From the NCBI GenBank assembly GCA_002431635.1, contig DJGH01000072.1:127182-145610 (forward strand): a DNA stretch of 18,429 bases, given 5' to 3'. Below the pieces are notes generated by a model. It did not search any database. It saw only the letters and a program-made list of their open reading frames with translations, and was not told the origin of the DNA. The stretch comes from Petrotoga sp. UBA5851 (GTDB lineage: Bacteria; Thermotogota; Thermotogae; Petrotogales; Petrotogaceae). The first letter of the stretch is position 1. The number at the start of each line of letters is the position of its first letter. A program made the translations under genes and the position numbers. Shown here one piece after another: positions 6,615 through 15,088 of the stretch.

Positions 6615-8048
6615 TTAACTGTCCAGAAGCTCTCTTACTGTCTGATTGACCTTTTCCGGATTAGCTTTACCTCTGGTTTCCTTCATAACCTGTCCAACAA
6701 AAAAGCCAAGCAGATTAACCTTTCCAGACTTGTATCTCTGATAAGCATCTGTATTTTCCTGAATTACTTTTTTAGCTGCGTTCGCTATCAGTTCATCATT
6801 GTCTATCTGTTCAAGACCTTTTTCTTTGACTATGAGCCCTGGCATTTTACCTGACTCCATCATCATGGGAAATACATCCTTGGCAATCTTGGTAGAGATT
6901 TTTGCAGAGTTTATAAGTTCTTCAAGCTCACCATAGTGAGAAGGTCCCACTTTTATGCTGCAAAGACTGTAGTCTTCGGTTTCATTAATATACTTCATCA
7001 CTTCAGTCATTATCCAGTTGCTTGCAAACTTAGGATCCTTTACTGTTTTTGCACATTCTTCAAAATAAGAAGCTACTTCTCTTGAAGAACAGAGAACCTG
7101 AGCATCATATGCGGGCAACGAGTACTGCTTTATAAATCTTTCTGTTTTCTGCTGGGGCAGCTCAGGCATGCTTCTTCTTATATCCTGTACAAACTCTTCG
7201 CTGATTGAAAGCGGTGGTATATCAGGCTCTGGAAAGTACCTGTAATCTGCTTCGCCTTCCTTGGAACGCATTGAAAAAGTTTCACGCCGTGAGAGATTCC
7301 ACCCCCTTGTTTCGGGAGCGATCTGCCCTCCATTTTTGAGAGTTTCTGTTATCCTTTGCTGTTCATACTCAAGCGCTTTTTCAACATACCTGAAAGAGTT
7401 TATATTTTTAATCTCCACCCTGTTGCTTCTCATACCTGTCTCATCATCGTATACAGATATGTTGGCATCACATCTTAGGGCTCCCTTTTCCATGTCTCCG
7501 GAAGAAATATCAGCATATCTGAGCATATCCCTGAGTTTTTCCATAAACATCCTTGCCTGTGCAGGAGTCTTCATATCCGGTTCAGTAACTATCTCCACAA
7601 GAGGTACTCCTGCTCTGTTATAATCGATAGCACTCTCTGATGATGTTGCAAGCTCCGAACCCTCATGAAACATCTTTCCGGTATCTTCCTCCATATGTAT
7701 CCTTTTTATCCTTACATGCTCACCGTCTATTTCAATGTATCCGTTTTCACATATTGGCTTGAAGTACTGAGTTATCTGATAGCCTTTGGTCAAGTCAGGA
7801 TAGAAATAGTTCTTCCTGTCAAAGTACGAAACCAGATTAATTTGGGCATTAAGGGCTATTCCGGCTCTGACAGCCAGAACCACCGATTGCCTGTTTAAAA
7901 CAGGCAAAGCACCGGGCTGACCGGTGCATACCGGACAGATATTCGTATTAGGCTTATCCTCAAAGTACTCTGACGAACAACTACAGAAAGCTTTTGTCTT
8001 GGTAAGAAGCTGAGTATGTATTTCCAAGCCAATTATTGTTTTAAACAT
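6615..8048 (-). CDS. gatB: Aspartyl/glutamyl-tRNA(Asn/Gln) amidotransferase subunit B
   Basis: A complete GatB of 477 residues. The N-terminal signature GLEIHTQL (7-14) is followed by the zinc-binding cysteines CSC and CPVC and the CTGQPGALPVLN loop. The central VEIKNINSFRYVEKALEYE, ADYRYFPEPDIPPL segments and the C-terminal YqeY-like tail (LLGFFVGQVMKETRGKANP) are all intact. GatB carries the kinase and tRNA-binding functions that activate Glu-tRNAGln or Asp-tRNAAsn before amide transfer from GatA. The ATG at 8048 has GAGGTG at spacing about 7 and overlaps the gatA stop by 8 nt, so the two are translationally coupled. Two adjacent perfect inverted repeats lie inside its 5' coding region (7887-7927). 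Confidence 0.97.
   Translation of the reverse strand: MFKTIIGLEIHTQLLTKTKAFCSCSSEYFEDKPNTNICPVCTGQPGALPVLNRQSVVLAVRAGIALNAQINLVSYFDRKNYFYPDLTKGYQITQYFKPICENGYIEIDGEHVRIKRIHMEEDTGKMFHEGSELATSSESAIDYNRAGVPLVEIVTEPDMKTPAQARMFMEKLRDMLRYADISSGDMEKGALRCDANISVYDDETGMRSNRVEIKNINSFRYVEKALEYEQQRITETLKNGGQIAPETRGWNLSRRETFSMRSKEGEADYRYFPEPDIPPLSISEEFVQDIRRSMPELPQQKTERFIKQYSLPAYDAQVLCSSREVASYFEECAKTVKDPKFASNWIMTEVMKYINETEDYSLCSIKVGPSHYGELEELINSAKISTKIAKDVFPMMMESGKMPGLIVKEKGLEQIDNDELIANAAKKVIQENTDAYQRYKSGKVNLLGFFVGQVMKETRGKANPEKVNQTVRELLDS
7887..7927. repeat. Two back-to-back perfect inverted repeats inside gatB
   Basis: On the plus strand, TTGCCTGTTT (7887-7896) and AAACAGGCAA (7898-7907) are exact reverse complements around a single A. 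One base further, GCACCGG (7909-7915) and CCGGTGC (7921-7927) are exact reverse complements around GCTGA. In the gatB mRNA these give two adjacent hairpins about 40 codons from the start, within the codons for the conserved TGQPGALPVLNRQ stretch. The protein sequence there is constrained, so chance is possible. Confidence 0.6.
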
Positions 8049-9387
8049 TACACTTCACCTCTTTTTCAAATGCATCTGCAACAGCTAACATTTCATCATC
8101 CATAAACCTTTTACCCATAAACTGCACGCCAAACGGAAGATTTCCTATCTTGCAGTATGGGACACTGATTGCCGGAAGTCCAGCTAGATTAGCAGGAATT
8201 GTAAACATATCAAGCAGATAGTACGAAAGTATTGAAAGCTTTTCTCCAACCTTGGGAGGGAGAGCTGGTGAAGTCGGCATAAAAAAGACATCACTGTCCT
8301 CAAATACCTTGTTTATTTTTTCGGTTATTACTCTTCTTACCTTTGAAGCTTTTGAAAAATAAGCATCGTAATAAGCTGATGACAGCGTGAAGGTTCCCAT
8401 CATTATTCTTCTCTTTACTTCAGCCCCAAAACCATCCTGTCTTGTACTCATATAAGTATCGATCAGGTTATCTTTTTCATTTCTGAGTCCATATCTGACT
8501 CCATCAAACCTTGAAAGGTTGGATGAAGCCTCAGCTGGAGCTATTATATAATATACGCTCACGACATATTTAAGCTCAGGTATACTTACCGGAATAACAG
8601 TTGCTCCACATTTTTTCAAAAGTTCTAACGATGAACTGAAAGCTTCTTTTATTTCTTGGGGTATTTCCTGAGAAAAAACAATATCGGGAACTGCAACTCT
8701 CAAACCTTCGAGTTTTCTGCCAAACCTAGCAGTAAGATCTTTTTTATAATCAATACTTGTCGAATCCTTCTTATCCTTCCCTTTCATCATATCTACAACC
8801 TTAGCACTGTCATAAACACTTCTGGAGAGTACCCCTATCTGGTCGAGAGATGACCCAAAAGCAATCAGTCCATAGCGCGAGATCATACCGTATGAAGGTT
8901 TATAACCAACTATTCCGCAAAACGATGCCGGCTCTCTGATTGAACCACCTGTATCCGATCCGAGTGCAAAAGGAGCTATCCCAGCTGCAACACTGGCTGC
9001 AGAACCTCCACTACTTCCGCCGGATACCCTTTGGTGGTCATGCGGATTTCTTACCGGACCGTATATGGAATTTTCATTGGCACCACCCATGGCAAATTCA
9101 TCCATATTGGTTTTGCCAATTATAGAAAAACCCTGATCCAAAAGTTTTTGAACAGCTGTGGCTGTATATGTGGAAACATGATTTTCAAGTATTTTTGAAC
9201 AGCAAGAGGTTACCGTTCCTTCAACCTCCATATTATCCTTTACCAAAAACGGTATGCCATAGTACTTACCATCTTCACTGCCCTTAACAAGCTGCTTGCG
9301 TATAACCGCATTTATAAGCTTGTTCTTTTCCTCCAACGATTGAATGGACTCATCAATTATATTTTTGCCAACAAACTCATCAAGCAT
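8041..9387 (-). CDS. gatA: Aspartyl/glutamyl-tRNA(Asn/Gln) amidotransferase subunit A
   Basis: A 448-residue amidase-signature enzyme that releases ammonia from glutamine for tRNA-bound Glu or Asp. The Ser-cisSer-Lys triad is K50 (FLVKDN), S125 (SGGSSGGSA) and nucleophile S149 (DTGGSIREP). The GatA-specific IGKTNMDEFAMGG-N-S-YGP segment at 90-110 separates it from other amidases. It is shorter than the usual 480-490 residues, mainly at the N-terminus, where the helical region before the first strand is about 20 residues short. The ATG at 9387 is well supported by GGAGG at spacing about 7, so this is not a mis-set start. The Shine-Dalgarno lies in the last codons of the Hsp33 gene, 1 nt apart. 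No gatC is adjacent. Confidence 0.96.
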   Translation of the reverse strand: MLDEFVGKNIIDESIQSLEEKNKLINAVIRKQLVKGSEDGKYYGIPFLVKDNMEVEGTVTSCCSKILENHVSTYTATAVQKLLDQGFSIIGKTNMDEFAMGGANENSIYGPVRNPHDHQRVSGGSSGGSAASVAAGIAPFALGSDTGGSIREPASFCGIVGYKPSYGMISRYGLIAFGSSLDQIGVLSRSVYDSAKVVDMMKGKDKKDSTSIDYKKDLTARFGRKLEGLRVAVPDIVFSQEIPQEIKEAFSSSLELLKKCGATVIPVSIPELKYVVSVYYIIAPAEASSNLSRFDGVRYGLRNEKDNLIDTYMSTRQDGFGAEVKRRIMMGTFTLSSAYYDAYFSKASKVRRVITEKINKVFEDSDVFFMPTSPALPPKVGEKLSILSYYLLDMFTIPANLAGLPAISVPYCKIGNLPFGVQFMGKRFMDDEMLAVADAFEKEVKCNV

Positions 9388-9388
9388 T

Positions 9389-10276
9389 TTACGCCTCCGT
9401 ATTTTTATTTTCGGAAACCTGTTTTTCAGATATTATCTTTTCAATATCATCTGCTGTAGCATAATACCTCTTTGAACACCACTTACATTTTATTTCTGCT
9501 GTTTTCTGCTTTTGCATCTCTTTCAACTCGCCAACACCAAAAGCATTAAGCGCCTGAATAGACTTTTCTTTCGTGCATCCGCAGAAAAAACGGCAGTTGC
9601 TCTCTTTTATGTTCTGTGCCTTAGGAAAAAGCTCTAGTATCTTTTCCAGAGAGTTTTTTTCTGCAATATACGATGATATGTTTTTCATTTTATAGACTAT
9701 CTCTTCAATTTCAGATATTATACTGTCCTGAAGATGCTGATCCAGAATCTGAATCATCATTCCCCCTGCTCCGCCTATACCTTGCGGATTTACAAGAACT
9801 CCAATATTAACCGCACATGGAACCTGTTCCGATTTGTTCATATAATATGCAATATCCTGCGCAACCTCGCCGGAAACGATCTTAATACTTGATGTAACCG
9901 GAGTCTTAAGTCCAAGATCCCTTACAATATAAACAAATCCTTTACCTATGCTTGAAGCCACATCTGCTTTTTCAAGATTATTTCTCTTTATTTCCAGCTT
10001 GGAATTTTGTATATAACCACGTATATTAAGGTTAAAATCTGACTCAGCTGCAACTTCACCGGCAGGTCCGTCTCCTTTGAAAACAACGGCCACCTTCTCG
10101 TTTTCACTTATCCAGCTTCCAAGAAGAACCGCAGCTGTACAAACTCTGCCCAACACTACTGCAGACTGGGGTGAAAGATCATGTGCAGCAGTTATTTCTT
10201 GTACAAGATCCGTTGTATCACAACATACCAGTCTTACTCTATAATCATATAAAGATGCACTTAATACCTTTCCCAT
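9389..10276 (-). CDS. hslO: 33 kDa redox-regulated chaperonin Hsp33
   Basis: A 295-residue Hsp33. The N-terminal substrate-binding domain contains AHDLSPQSAVVLGR and the GPAG-x-AD turn typical of the family, and the C-terminal redox switch has the zinc ligands C232-x-C234 and C264-x-x-C267 (FCGCTKEK, CKWC). Reduced, zinc-bound Hsp33 is inactive; oxidation of these cysteines with unfolding releases zinc and activates the holdase that protects proteins during oxidative and heat stress. Its presence in an organism with ferredoxin-dependent enzymes fits protection against oxygen exposure. The ATG at 10276 has AAGGTGG at spacing about 6, written into the last codons of the HD gene 3 nt upstream. 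Confidence 0.96.
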   Translation of the reverse strand: MGKVLSASLYDYRVRLVCCDTTDLVQEITAAHDLSPQSAVVLGRVCTAAVLLGSWISENEKVAVVFKGDGPAGEVAAESDFNLNIRGYIQNSKLEIKRNNLEKADVASSIGKGFVYIVRDLGLKTPVTSSIKIVSGEVAQDIAYYMNKSEQVPCAVNIGVLVNPQGIGGAGGMMIQILDQHLQDSIISEIEEIVYKMKNISSYIAEKNSLEKILELFPKAQNIKESNCRFFCGCTKEKSIQALNAFGVGELKEMQKQKTAEIKCKWCSKRYYATADDIEKIISEKQVSENKNTEA

Positions 10277-10279
10277 CTT

Positions 10280-11773
10280 CTACCACCTTGTTGTAATCTT
10301 TTGCGAAGCACTCTGCGGAAGAACACTGTACTTCTTAAGTATTTCACGCCTATCCTCTTTTATGTACACTCTTACTATTTGAATAAGATTGCTCTCCATA
10401 AAACGGTAGGCGGGATATTTCTCATACATCTGGTCAAACCCGAGAATATCTCCGTTAGTATCCTTAATATACACATCGTTGGCTAAAAACTCCCTGGGAT
10501 GAATCAAAGAGAGCTTGTAAGGCGTATCAATCTTAAAAAGAGTTTCAAACTCTTCAAGTATTTGGGTTATCTCTGTCTTATCCTGAACAGGAATATCCTG
10601 CACAAGAAGCTCTTTAAGCTTTTGTTTCATGGCATCCAGCATATTCTGCCCTACAGAATTGTTTATAAGTGAAGGGTCAACTCCTGTTGTGGAAAAAGGA
10701 ATCTCCATTATTACTTTCCAGAGATCTCTTTTTTTTAGTCTTTGTATCACAGAATGTGCATAAGATAATTTTTCCGCATGTCGTATAAGTTCAGGATCCA
10801 TAAGCATGCCATAGTTTTTCTTTTCAAAAAGCATCTGATAGAGTATCTCAATCTCATCCATTATTCTTGCGTCTGTAAGCTCAACAAACTGCTGAGGATC
10901 CTCCACGCGCTGCTTGAGGTTTAGAACCTCATAAGATGCCCTGAGAACCTCCTGGATCATTTGATCGGCAGCTCTTGAGGTTTTATGAAAATAAACATTC
11001 TTATACATCATAAATCTTGCAAATAAAGAAGTATAAACATCATCTATAACTTTTATCGAGTAGCATATCTTATCTGAAGCTATGCTGCTTCCTCTAATAA
11101 GTCTATCAGTTGCACCAGAACCAAAGTGCCTTGTTCCGGCAAAGTATGAATCCCTGAGAACAAAATCAAGCCTGTCGGCTCCAAGAGGTCCCTGAACAAT
11201 GTTGAAATCAACGCTTCCAGTATTTTCACCTTCATAGACCTCTATAATTTTTTCAAATATCTCCTGAAGATTGGCACGAATATTCTCTTCGCTTGTCTGT
11301 ATTCCTAAAGTCAGTTCTATATCATGAATAAAATCATTTTTTATTCTTGGATCACTGGAATTTTTATAAACCGACAAAGTATCTTCAAGAAGCTTGCCCC
11401 TTATTATTCTTGTCCTGAACTCATCATGACCGTCCTTGTAACCCATAGTCCTATAGACAGTATCGTCAAACTGATGTGAATAAGGACCGTGTCCTATATC
11501 GTGCATCAATCCGGCAAGTCTCAGCACCCTGAACTTTGAATAATCATACGGATAAAGATGCTGGGCATAAAGACCTGAAAGATGCATTACTCCAACAGAA
11601 TGTCCAAACCTGGTATGAGTAGCGCTGGGATAAACATACTCCGCCCCCACCAACTGGCTGAGATACCTTAACCTCTGCATATTTGGAGTATCAGATATTA
11701 TTATTTCAAGAGGTGAAAGAAATACCTCAGAATAAACCGGATCGCGCACTACCTTATAGTATAGTTCTTTCAT
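10280..11773 (-). CDS. HD-superfamily phosphohydrolase (COG1078 / dNTPase-like)
   Basis: A 497-residue member of the bacterial group of HD phosphohydrolases related to dGTPases and SAMHD1. Metal-binding positions are visible: H58 (HTRFGHSVGV), H91-D92 (LMHDIGHGPYSH) and D200 (PLGADRLDFVLRDSYFAG). H95 and H100 add the second-shell histidines of the family. Members hydrolyse nucleotides, usually (d)NTPs or related phosphates, but the substrate of this one cannot be read from sequence. The C-terminal half is helical with an R/K-rich tail and shows no other recognised domain. The ATG at 11773 has only a weak GGGAAG upstream and lies 4 nt after the rhomboid stop, so coupling to rhomboid translation is likely. 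Confidence 0.88.
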   Translation of the reverse strand: MKELYYKVVRDPVYSEVFLSPLEIIISDTPNMQRLRYLSQLVGAEYVYPSATHTRFGHSVGVMHLSGLYAQHLYPYDYSKFRVLRLAGLMHDIGHGPYSHQFDDTVYRTMGYKDGHDEFRTRIIRGKLLEDTLSVYKNSSDPRIKNDFIHDIELTLGIQTSEENIRANLQEIFEKIIEVYEGENTGSVDFNIVQGPLGADRLDFVLRDSYFAGTRHFGSGATDRLIRGSSIASDKICYSIKVIDDVYTSLFARFMMYKNVYFHKTSRAADQMIQEVLRASYEVLNLKQRVEDPQQFVELTDARIMDEIEILYQMLFEKKNYGMLMDPELIRHAEKLSYAHSVIQRLKKRDLWKVIMEIPFSTTGVDPSLINNSVGQNMLDAMKQKLKELLVQDIPVQDKTEITQILEEFETLFKIDTPYKLSLIHPREFLANDVYIKDTNGDILGFDQMYEKYPAYRFMESNLIQIVRVYIKEDRREILKKYSVLPQSASQKITTRW

Positions 11774-11777
11774 ATTA

Positions 11778-12476
11778 TCATCTTCCCATCGAAGGTATTA
11801 TAAAAAACCTGTACTTTATATTGCTTATCAAAAGTAAAACATAACAAAGAGCGATAAAGGCAACAAGAATATAAAAAACAGCTTTCCAGATATTCCATGC
11901 GCGTTTATTAAAGGTTACCGGTGTCAGCCATCCAAAAGTAAAGCCGGCGGCAAGACCTCCGATATGAGCAAAATTATTGACGCTGGGAACTGTAAAGCCT
12001 AGAATAACATTAATGATTATGACTGGAAGAAGAGCGGTTCCGGTAACCGGTTTAAGCATATTGGGCGTATCATGCCTGAAACCCTGTCCGAATAATAGGC
12101 CTATTAAACCAAAAATAGCTCCTGATGCACCTACCGAATATGCCGTTGGCATAAGAAACTGTGTCAAAAGATTGCCAACGAATCCGGATATAACATAAAC
12201 AGAAAGGTATTTATACTTTCCGTATATCCTTTCAACCATGTTTCCAAAGTAAAACAGTGCATACATATTAAAAAACAAATGAAGAAACCCACCGTGAACA
12301 AACATAGAGGTTATCGTTCTGAACCAGTCTCCACTTGCGACAATAATACCGTTCTGTGCCCCGAATCTGAGAAGGCTGGCTGCAGAATCGTAAGCACCAA
12401 ACCCTCCGAATATGAACATCATAACAAAAATCAAGAGATTTAACATGATGATAAAAAAAGTTACTGTCTTCTGCAA
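11778..12476 (-). CDS. Rhomboid family intramembrane serine protease
   Basis: A polytopic membrane protein with six or so hydrophobic helices. The rhomboid catalytic dyad is present: serine in VGASGAIFGLIG and histidine in NNFAHIGGLAAGF (S121 and H174 counted from the longer GTG start), together with the HLFFNMYALFYFG helix with its asparagine and the WFRTITSMFVHGG loop. Such enzymes cleave transmembrane segments of membrane proteins; the substrate is unknown. Start choice: GTG 12485 would overlap the AAGGGG Shine-Dalgarno itself, while TTG 12476 lies 8 nt after it and 1 nt after the ROK kinase stop, so TTG is preferred (232 residues). The soluble C-terminal tail is short and basic. Confidence 0.9.
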   Translation of the reverse strand: MQKTVTFFIIMLNLLIFVMMFIFGGFGAYDSAASLLRFGAQNGIIVASGDWFRTITSMFVHGGFLHLFFNMYALFYFGNMVERIYGKYKYLSVYVISGFVGNLLTQFLMPTAYSVGASGAIFGLIGLLFGQGFRHDTPNMLKPVTGTALLPVIIINVILGFTVPSVNNFAHIGGLAAGFTFGWLTPVTFNKRAWNIWKAVFYILVAFIALCYVLLLISNIKYRFFIIPSMGR

Positions 12477-12477
12477 A

Positions 12478-13425
12478 TTAATCACCCCTTAAAGCATATA
12501 TAGCCGACGATGCCGCACCGAGAATACCGGCATTTTCGACCAATTCAGATGCATGAATAGTATATGTGTTCCTAAAACTTACCATTATATAAGCTTCTAC
12601 TCTTTTTCTCAGAGGAAGTATAAGAGCATCGCCTGCTTTACTCATTCCTCCGCCTATAATTATCTTTTCAGGGTTGAAAATATGGATACAGCCTCCTATA
12701 AGCCTGGCAAGAACATCGACAGCTTTTTCAACTATCATCTGTGCCATATAATCACCCTGCTGGGCTGCTGCAAATACATGCTTTGATTGAATATTTTCTA
12801 TACCACCTGCTGTTTTTAAGACTAGAGATTCCGGAAACCTTTTTATAAGCTCTCTTGCAGTTCTAGCCACAGAGCTTGCTGATGCTATTGACTCGGCGCA
12901 CCCTCTGTTGCCACAGCCGCACAAAGGTCCGTCCGGTTCAATTATAACATGACCGAGCTCTGTTCCGATACCGTCCTTTCCGGTAATCAAAATGCCGTGA
13001 CTTACAACCCCGCCGCCTATACCTGTCCCTAAAGTTATGCATACAAAGTCAGTAAGACCGGTTGCATGTCCAAAATACCATTCTCCCAAAGCAAATGAGT
13101 TTGCATCATTCTCGACAAAAACCGGAAGATTCACTATACTACCTATAGCCTTAGATAACTCAAAGTTCTTCCATTCCGGAAAATTAGGGGCAAATCTGAC
13201 TACACCCTCATCCCTGTCTATCGAACCCGGAGAACCTATACCTATGCCATCTATCTTCACACCCTTGCTTATTGAAGAAATACCCTCTGATATATTCTGA
13301 ACAACCTTTTCCGTTCCCTTTGAAACCTCGGTAGGAAGACTTATCTTTTTTTCTATTCCATTTTCTTTATCCACAAGACCAATTTTTATCTCTGTTCCGC
13401 CTAGATCTACTCCAACGACTTTCAT
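12478..13425 (-). CDS. ROK family sugar kinase, probable glucokinase
   Basis: A 315-residue ROK kinase. It has the ATP phosphate-binding motif DLGGTEIKIGLV (7-18), sugar-binding ENDAN with catalytic D107, the second phosphate loop TLGTGIGGGV (131-140), H159, and the ROK zinc motif CGCGNRGCAES with C169, C171 and C176. These features fit bacterial glucokinases of the ROK type, which phosphorylate glucose at C6; other hexoses or N-acylated amino sugars remain possible. There is no N-terminal helix-turn-helix, so it is an enzyme rather than a ROK repressor. The ATG at 13425 has AAGGAG at spacing about 9. It is the first gene of the minus-strand train and its promoter must lie in the adjacent AT-rich spacer or inside ispD. 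Confidence 0.93.
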   Translation of the reverse strand: MKVVGVDLGGTEIKIGLVDKENGIEKKISLPTEVSKGTEKVVQNISEGISSISKGVKIDGIGIGSPGSIDRDEGVVRFAPNFPEWKNFELSKAIGSIVNLPVFVENDANSFALGEWYFGHATGLTDFVCITLGTGIGGGVVSHGILITGKDGIGTELGHVIIEPDGPLCGCGNRGCAESIASASSVARTARELIKRFPESLVLKTAGGIENIQSKHVFAAAQQGDYMAQMIVEKAVDVLARLIGGCIHIFNPEKIIIGGGMSKAGDALILPLRKRVEAYIMVSFRNTYTIHASELVENAGILGAASSAIYALRGD

Positions 13426-13528
13426 GGGATCACACTCCTTAGCATTTTATCATGTTATAATTTTAGTAATATTCTTTAAAAAGTTATATATGTTAATTAT
13501 TATACATCATTTTTTCCGGAGGAAATTT
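13426..13528. promoter_or_regulatory. Divergent AT-rich spacer between ROK kinase and ispD
   Basis: This 103-nt spacer separates two divergent transcription units and should hold both promoters. TATAAT hexamers occur on the plus strand (13456-13461) and on the minus strand (13504-13499), but neither has a good -35 at proper distance. An in-frame upward extension of ispD to 13424 runs through the spacer but is low-complexity (I, F, H, K rich) and not a credible N-terminus. No terminator or clear operator is visible. Confidence 0.4.
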
Positions 13529-14230
13529 ATGAATCTTTCAGTAATACTTGCAGCAGGAGAAGGAAGCAGAACTGGACTGGATTTGCCGAAACAATTCTAT
13601 CAGATAAATAATAAGACTATCCTAAGTTTATGTTTAGAGAAGTTTGAATACTCTTTATTGACAGATGGTTTTATTGTTGCCTGCCATCCTGATTACTATG
13701 GAAAGACTCTGGAAATCGCGGGCGCTTTTAAAAAATCAAAGGGAGTTGTATATGGAGGCAAGACAAGACAGGAAAGTGTTTTCAACTCACTGAAGTTTAT
13801 TAATGAAACTTTTGCGGGCACTGATCTTGTGGCGGTCCATGACAGCGCAAGACCTTTCATAACCTCACAGCAGATTGATGACCTTTATTCCTTTGCTGCA
13901 CAGAAAGGATCTGTTATTCCCGTTGAGGAAGAAAGTTATACCGTATCGCTGGTTGAAAACGAAAGGGTATTAAACTATCTGGACAGAAAACAGGTATGTC
14001 GGCATCAAACACCACAGATATTTGATTTTGAAAGACTTTTCAGCGCCTACCAAAAAAACATGGACTGCCTAAAAGAATTCACTGATGACGGTTCCATATA
14101 CATGGCAGCAGGCAATGAGCTGTTTATAAAATATATTCCGTGTGACAATCTAAAAATAACTTCCATGCAGGATGTACTATTTGCAGAGTATATGCTCAGA
14201 CATAATTCAAACAAGGAGGAAAAGAAATGA
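13529..14230 (+). CDS. ispD: 2-C-methyl-D-erythritol 4-phosphate cytidylyltransferase (IspD)
   Basis: A 233-residue nucleotidyltransferase that transfers CMP from CTP to methylerythritol phosphate in the non-mevalonate isoprenoid pathway. The CTP-binding signature is LAAGEGSRTGLDLPKQF (7-23) with R14 and K21 as the expected catalytic basic residues; the usual methionine after the arginine is threonine here. Later landmarks are VHDSARPF with D105 (most relatives have HDAARP), DRKQ-x-HQTPQIF at 152-165, FTDDGS and NLKIT at 207-211. The ATG at 13529 follows CCGGAGG at spacing about 7; a longer in-frame ATG at 13424 lacks a ribosome site and would overlap the divergent kinase. A 4-nt ATGA overlap couples it to endonuclease IV. 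No ispF is adjacent. Confidence 0.92.
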   Translation: MNLSVILAAGEGSRTGLDLPKQFYQINNKTILSLCLEKFEYSLLTDGFIVACHPDYYGKTLEIAGAFKKSKGVVYGGKTRQESVFNSLKFINETFAGTDLVAVHDSARPFITSQQIDDLYSFAAQKGSVIPVEEESYTVSLVENERVLNYLDRKQVCRHQTPQIFDFERLFSAYQKNMDCLKEFTDDGSIYMAAGNELFIKYIPCDNLKITSMQDVLFAEYMLRHNSNKEEKK

Positions 14231-15069
14231 TAAAAATAGGCGCCCATATGGCCATAACAAAAGGTTTTTCAAAAGTACCGGAAGATTCTTTTAACATCGG
14301 AGCCAACACTTTTCAGATATTCGTCCATTCTCCCAGAGTGTGGGCGGTTACACCCATAAAACCCAACGATGATGTCCAGTTCAAAGAAAATCTCAAAAAA
14401 TACTGCATTGACCCACAGGATATCCTTGTACACAGCGGTTACCTCATAAACCTTGCTTCTCCAAAAGACGATATGTGGGAAAAATCCATAAATTCTATGA
14501 TAAATGAAATTCAGCTATGCTCACAGTTAGGAATTAAATACTTCAATGTCCATCCGGGCAGCCATTTGGGCGAAGGAGAAGAGTTTGGAATAAACCGTAT
14601 TGCCAAAGCACTCGATACTATATTTAAAAAAACATCTCCCGATACAACCGTCCTCCTTGAAAATACCGCTCAGAAAGGCGGAAATATCGGATACAGCTTT
14701 GAACAGCTCGGAAAAATAATAAAAACCGTGCAGAACAACAGCCGTTTAGGAATAACTTATGATACATGCCATGGCTTTGATTCTTACTACGATATACGTA
14801 CCAAAGACGGTGTACGGAAACTTATTTCCGAAATAGAAGACAGTATGGGGTTTGACAGGTTGAGAATGATACACCTCAACGACTCTAAGTTTGACTTGGG
14901 AGCAGGAAAAGACCGCCATGAATTTATAGGAAAAGGCTTTATCGGTATAGAGGGATTCAGAACCTTCCTTTCTTTTGATGAAATCAGAAAGATACCTCTT
15001 TTATTGGAAACTCCTGGTAACGATGCCGACCATGCCAACGATATTATGACCGTTAAATCACTTCTCTGA
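14227..15069 (+). CDS. nfo: Endonuclease IV (AP endonuclease)
   Basis: A 280-residue TIM-barrel AP endonuclease that cuts DNA 5' to abasic sites in base excision repair. All nine trinuclear zinc ligands are present, and they fall at the same residue numbers as in the Escherichia coli enzyme: H69, H109, E145, D179, H182, H216, D229, H231 and E261. Typical motifs include NVHPGSHLGEG, LLENTAQKG, TYDTCHGF, HLNDSKFDLGAGKDRHEFIGKG and LLETPG. The ATG overlaps the ispD stop, with AAGGAGG about 7 nt upstream. It converges with the GNAT gene after a 19-nt gap in which I see no strong terminator hairpin. Confidence 0.97.
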   Translation: MIKIGAHMAITKGFSKVPEDSFNIGANTFQIFVHSPRVWAVTPIKPNDDVQFKENLKKYCIDPQDILVHSGYLINLASPKDDMWEKSINSMINEIQLCSQLGIKYFNVHPGSHLGEGEEFGINRIAKALDTIFKKTSPDTTVLLENTAQKGGNIGYSFEQLGKIIKTVQNNSRLGITYDTCHGFDSYYDIRTKDGVRKLISEIEDSMGFDRLRMIHLNDSKFDLGAGKDRHEFIGKGFIGIEGFRTFLSFDEIRKIPLLLETPGNDADHANDIMTVKSLL

Positions 15070-15088
15070 TCAAAATTTTATTAGCTGC

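Noticed and set aside
9388..9388. A hidden gatC gene near gatA
   Set aside because: I checked the junctions of gatA with hslO and gatB; they leave 1 nt or overlap, so no small gene fits.
13424..13528. Longer N-terminus for ispD starting at 13424
   Set aside because: It overlaps the divergent kinase start, has no Shine-Dalgarno, and encodes a low-complexity stretch; the start at 13529 has a strong ribosome site and begins exactly at the family's first strand.
15070..15088. Bidirectional terminator between nfo and the GNAT gene
   Set aside because: The 19-nt convergent gap has only TGATCA and a T-rich stretch; no stem of useful length followed by a T run is visible.
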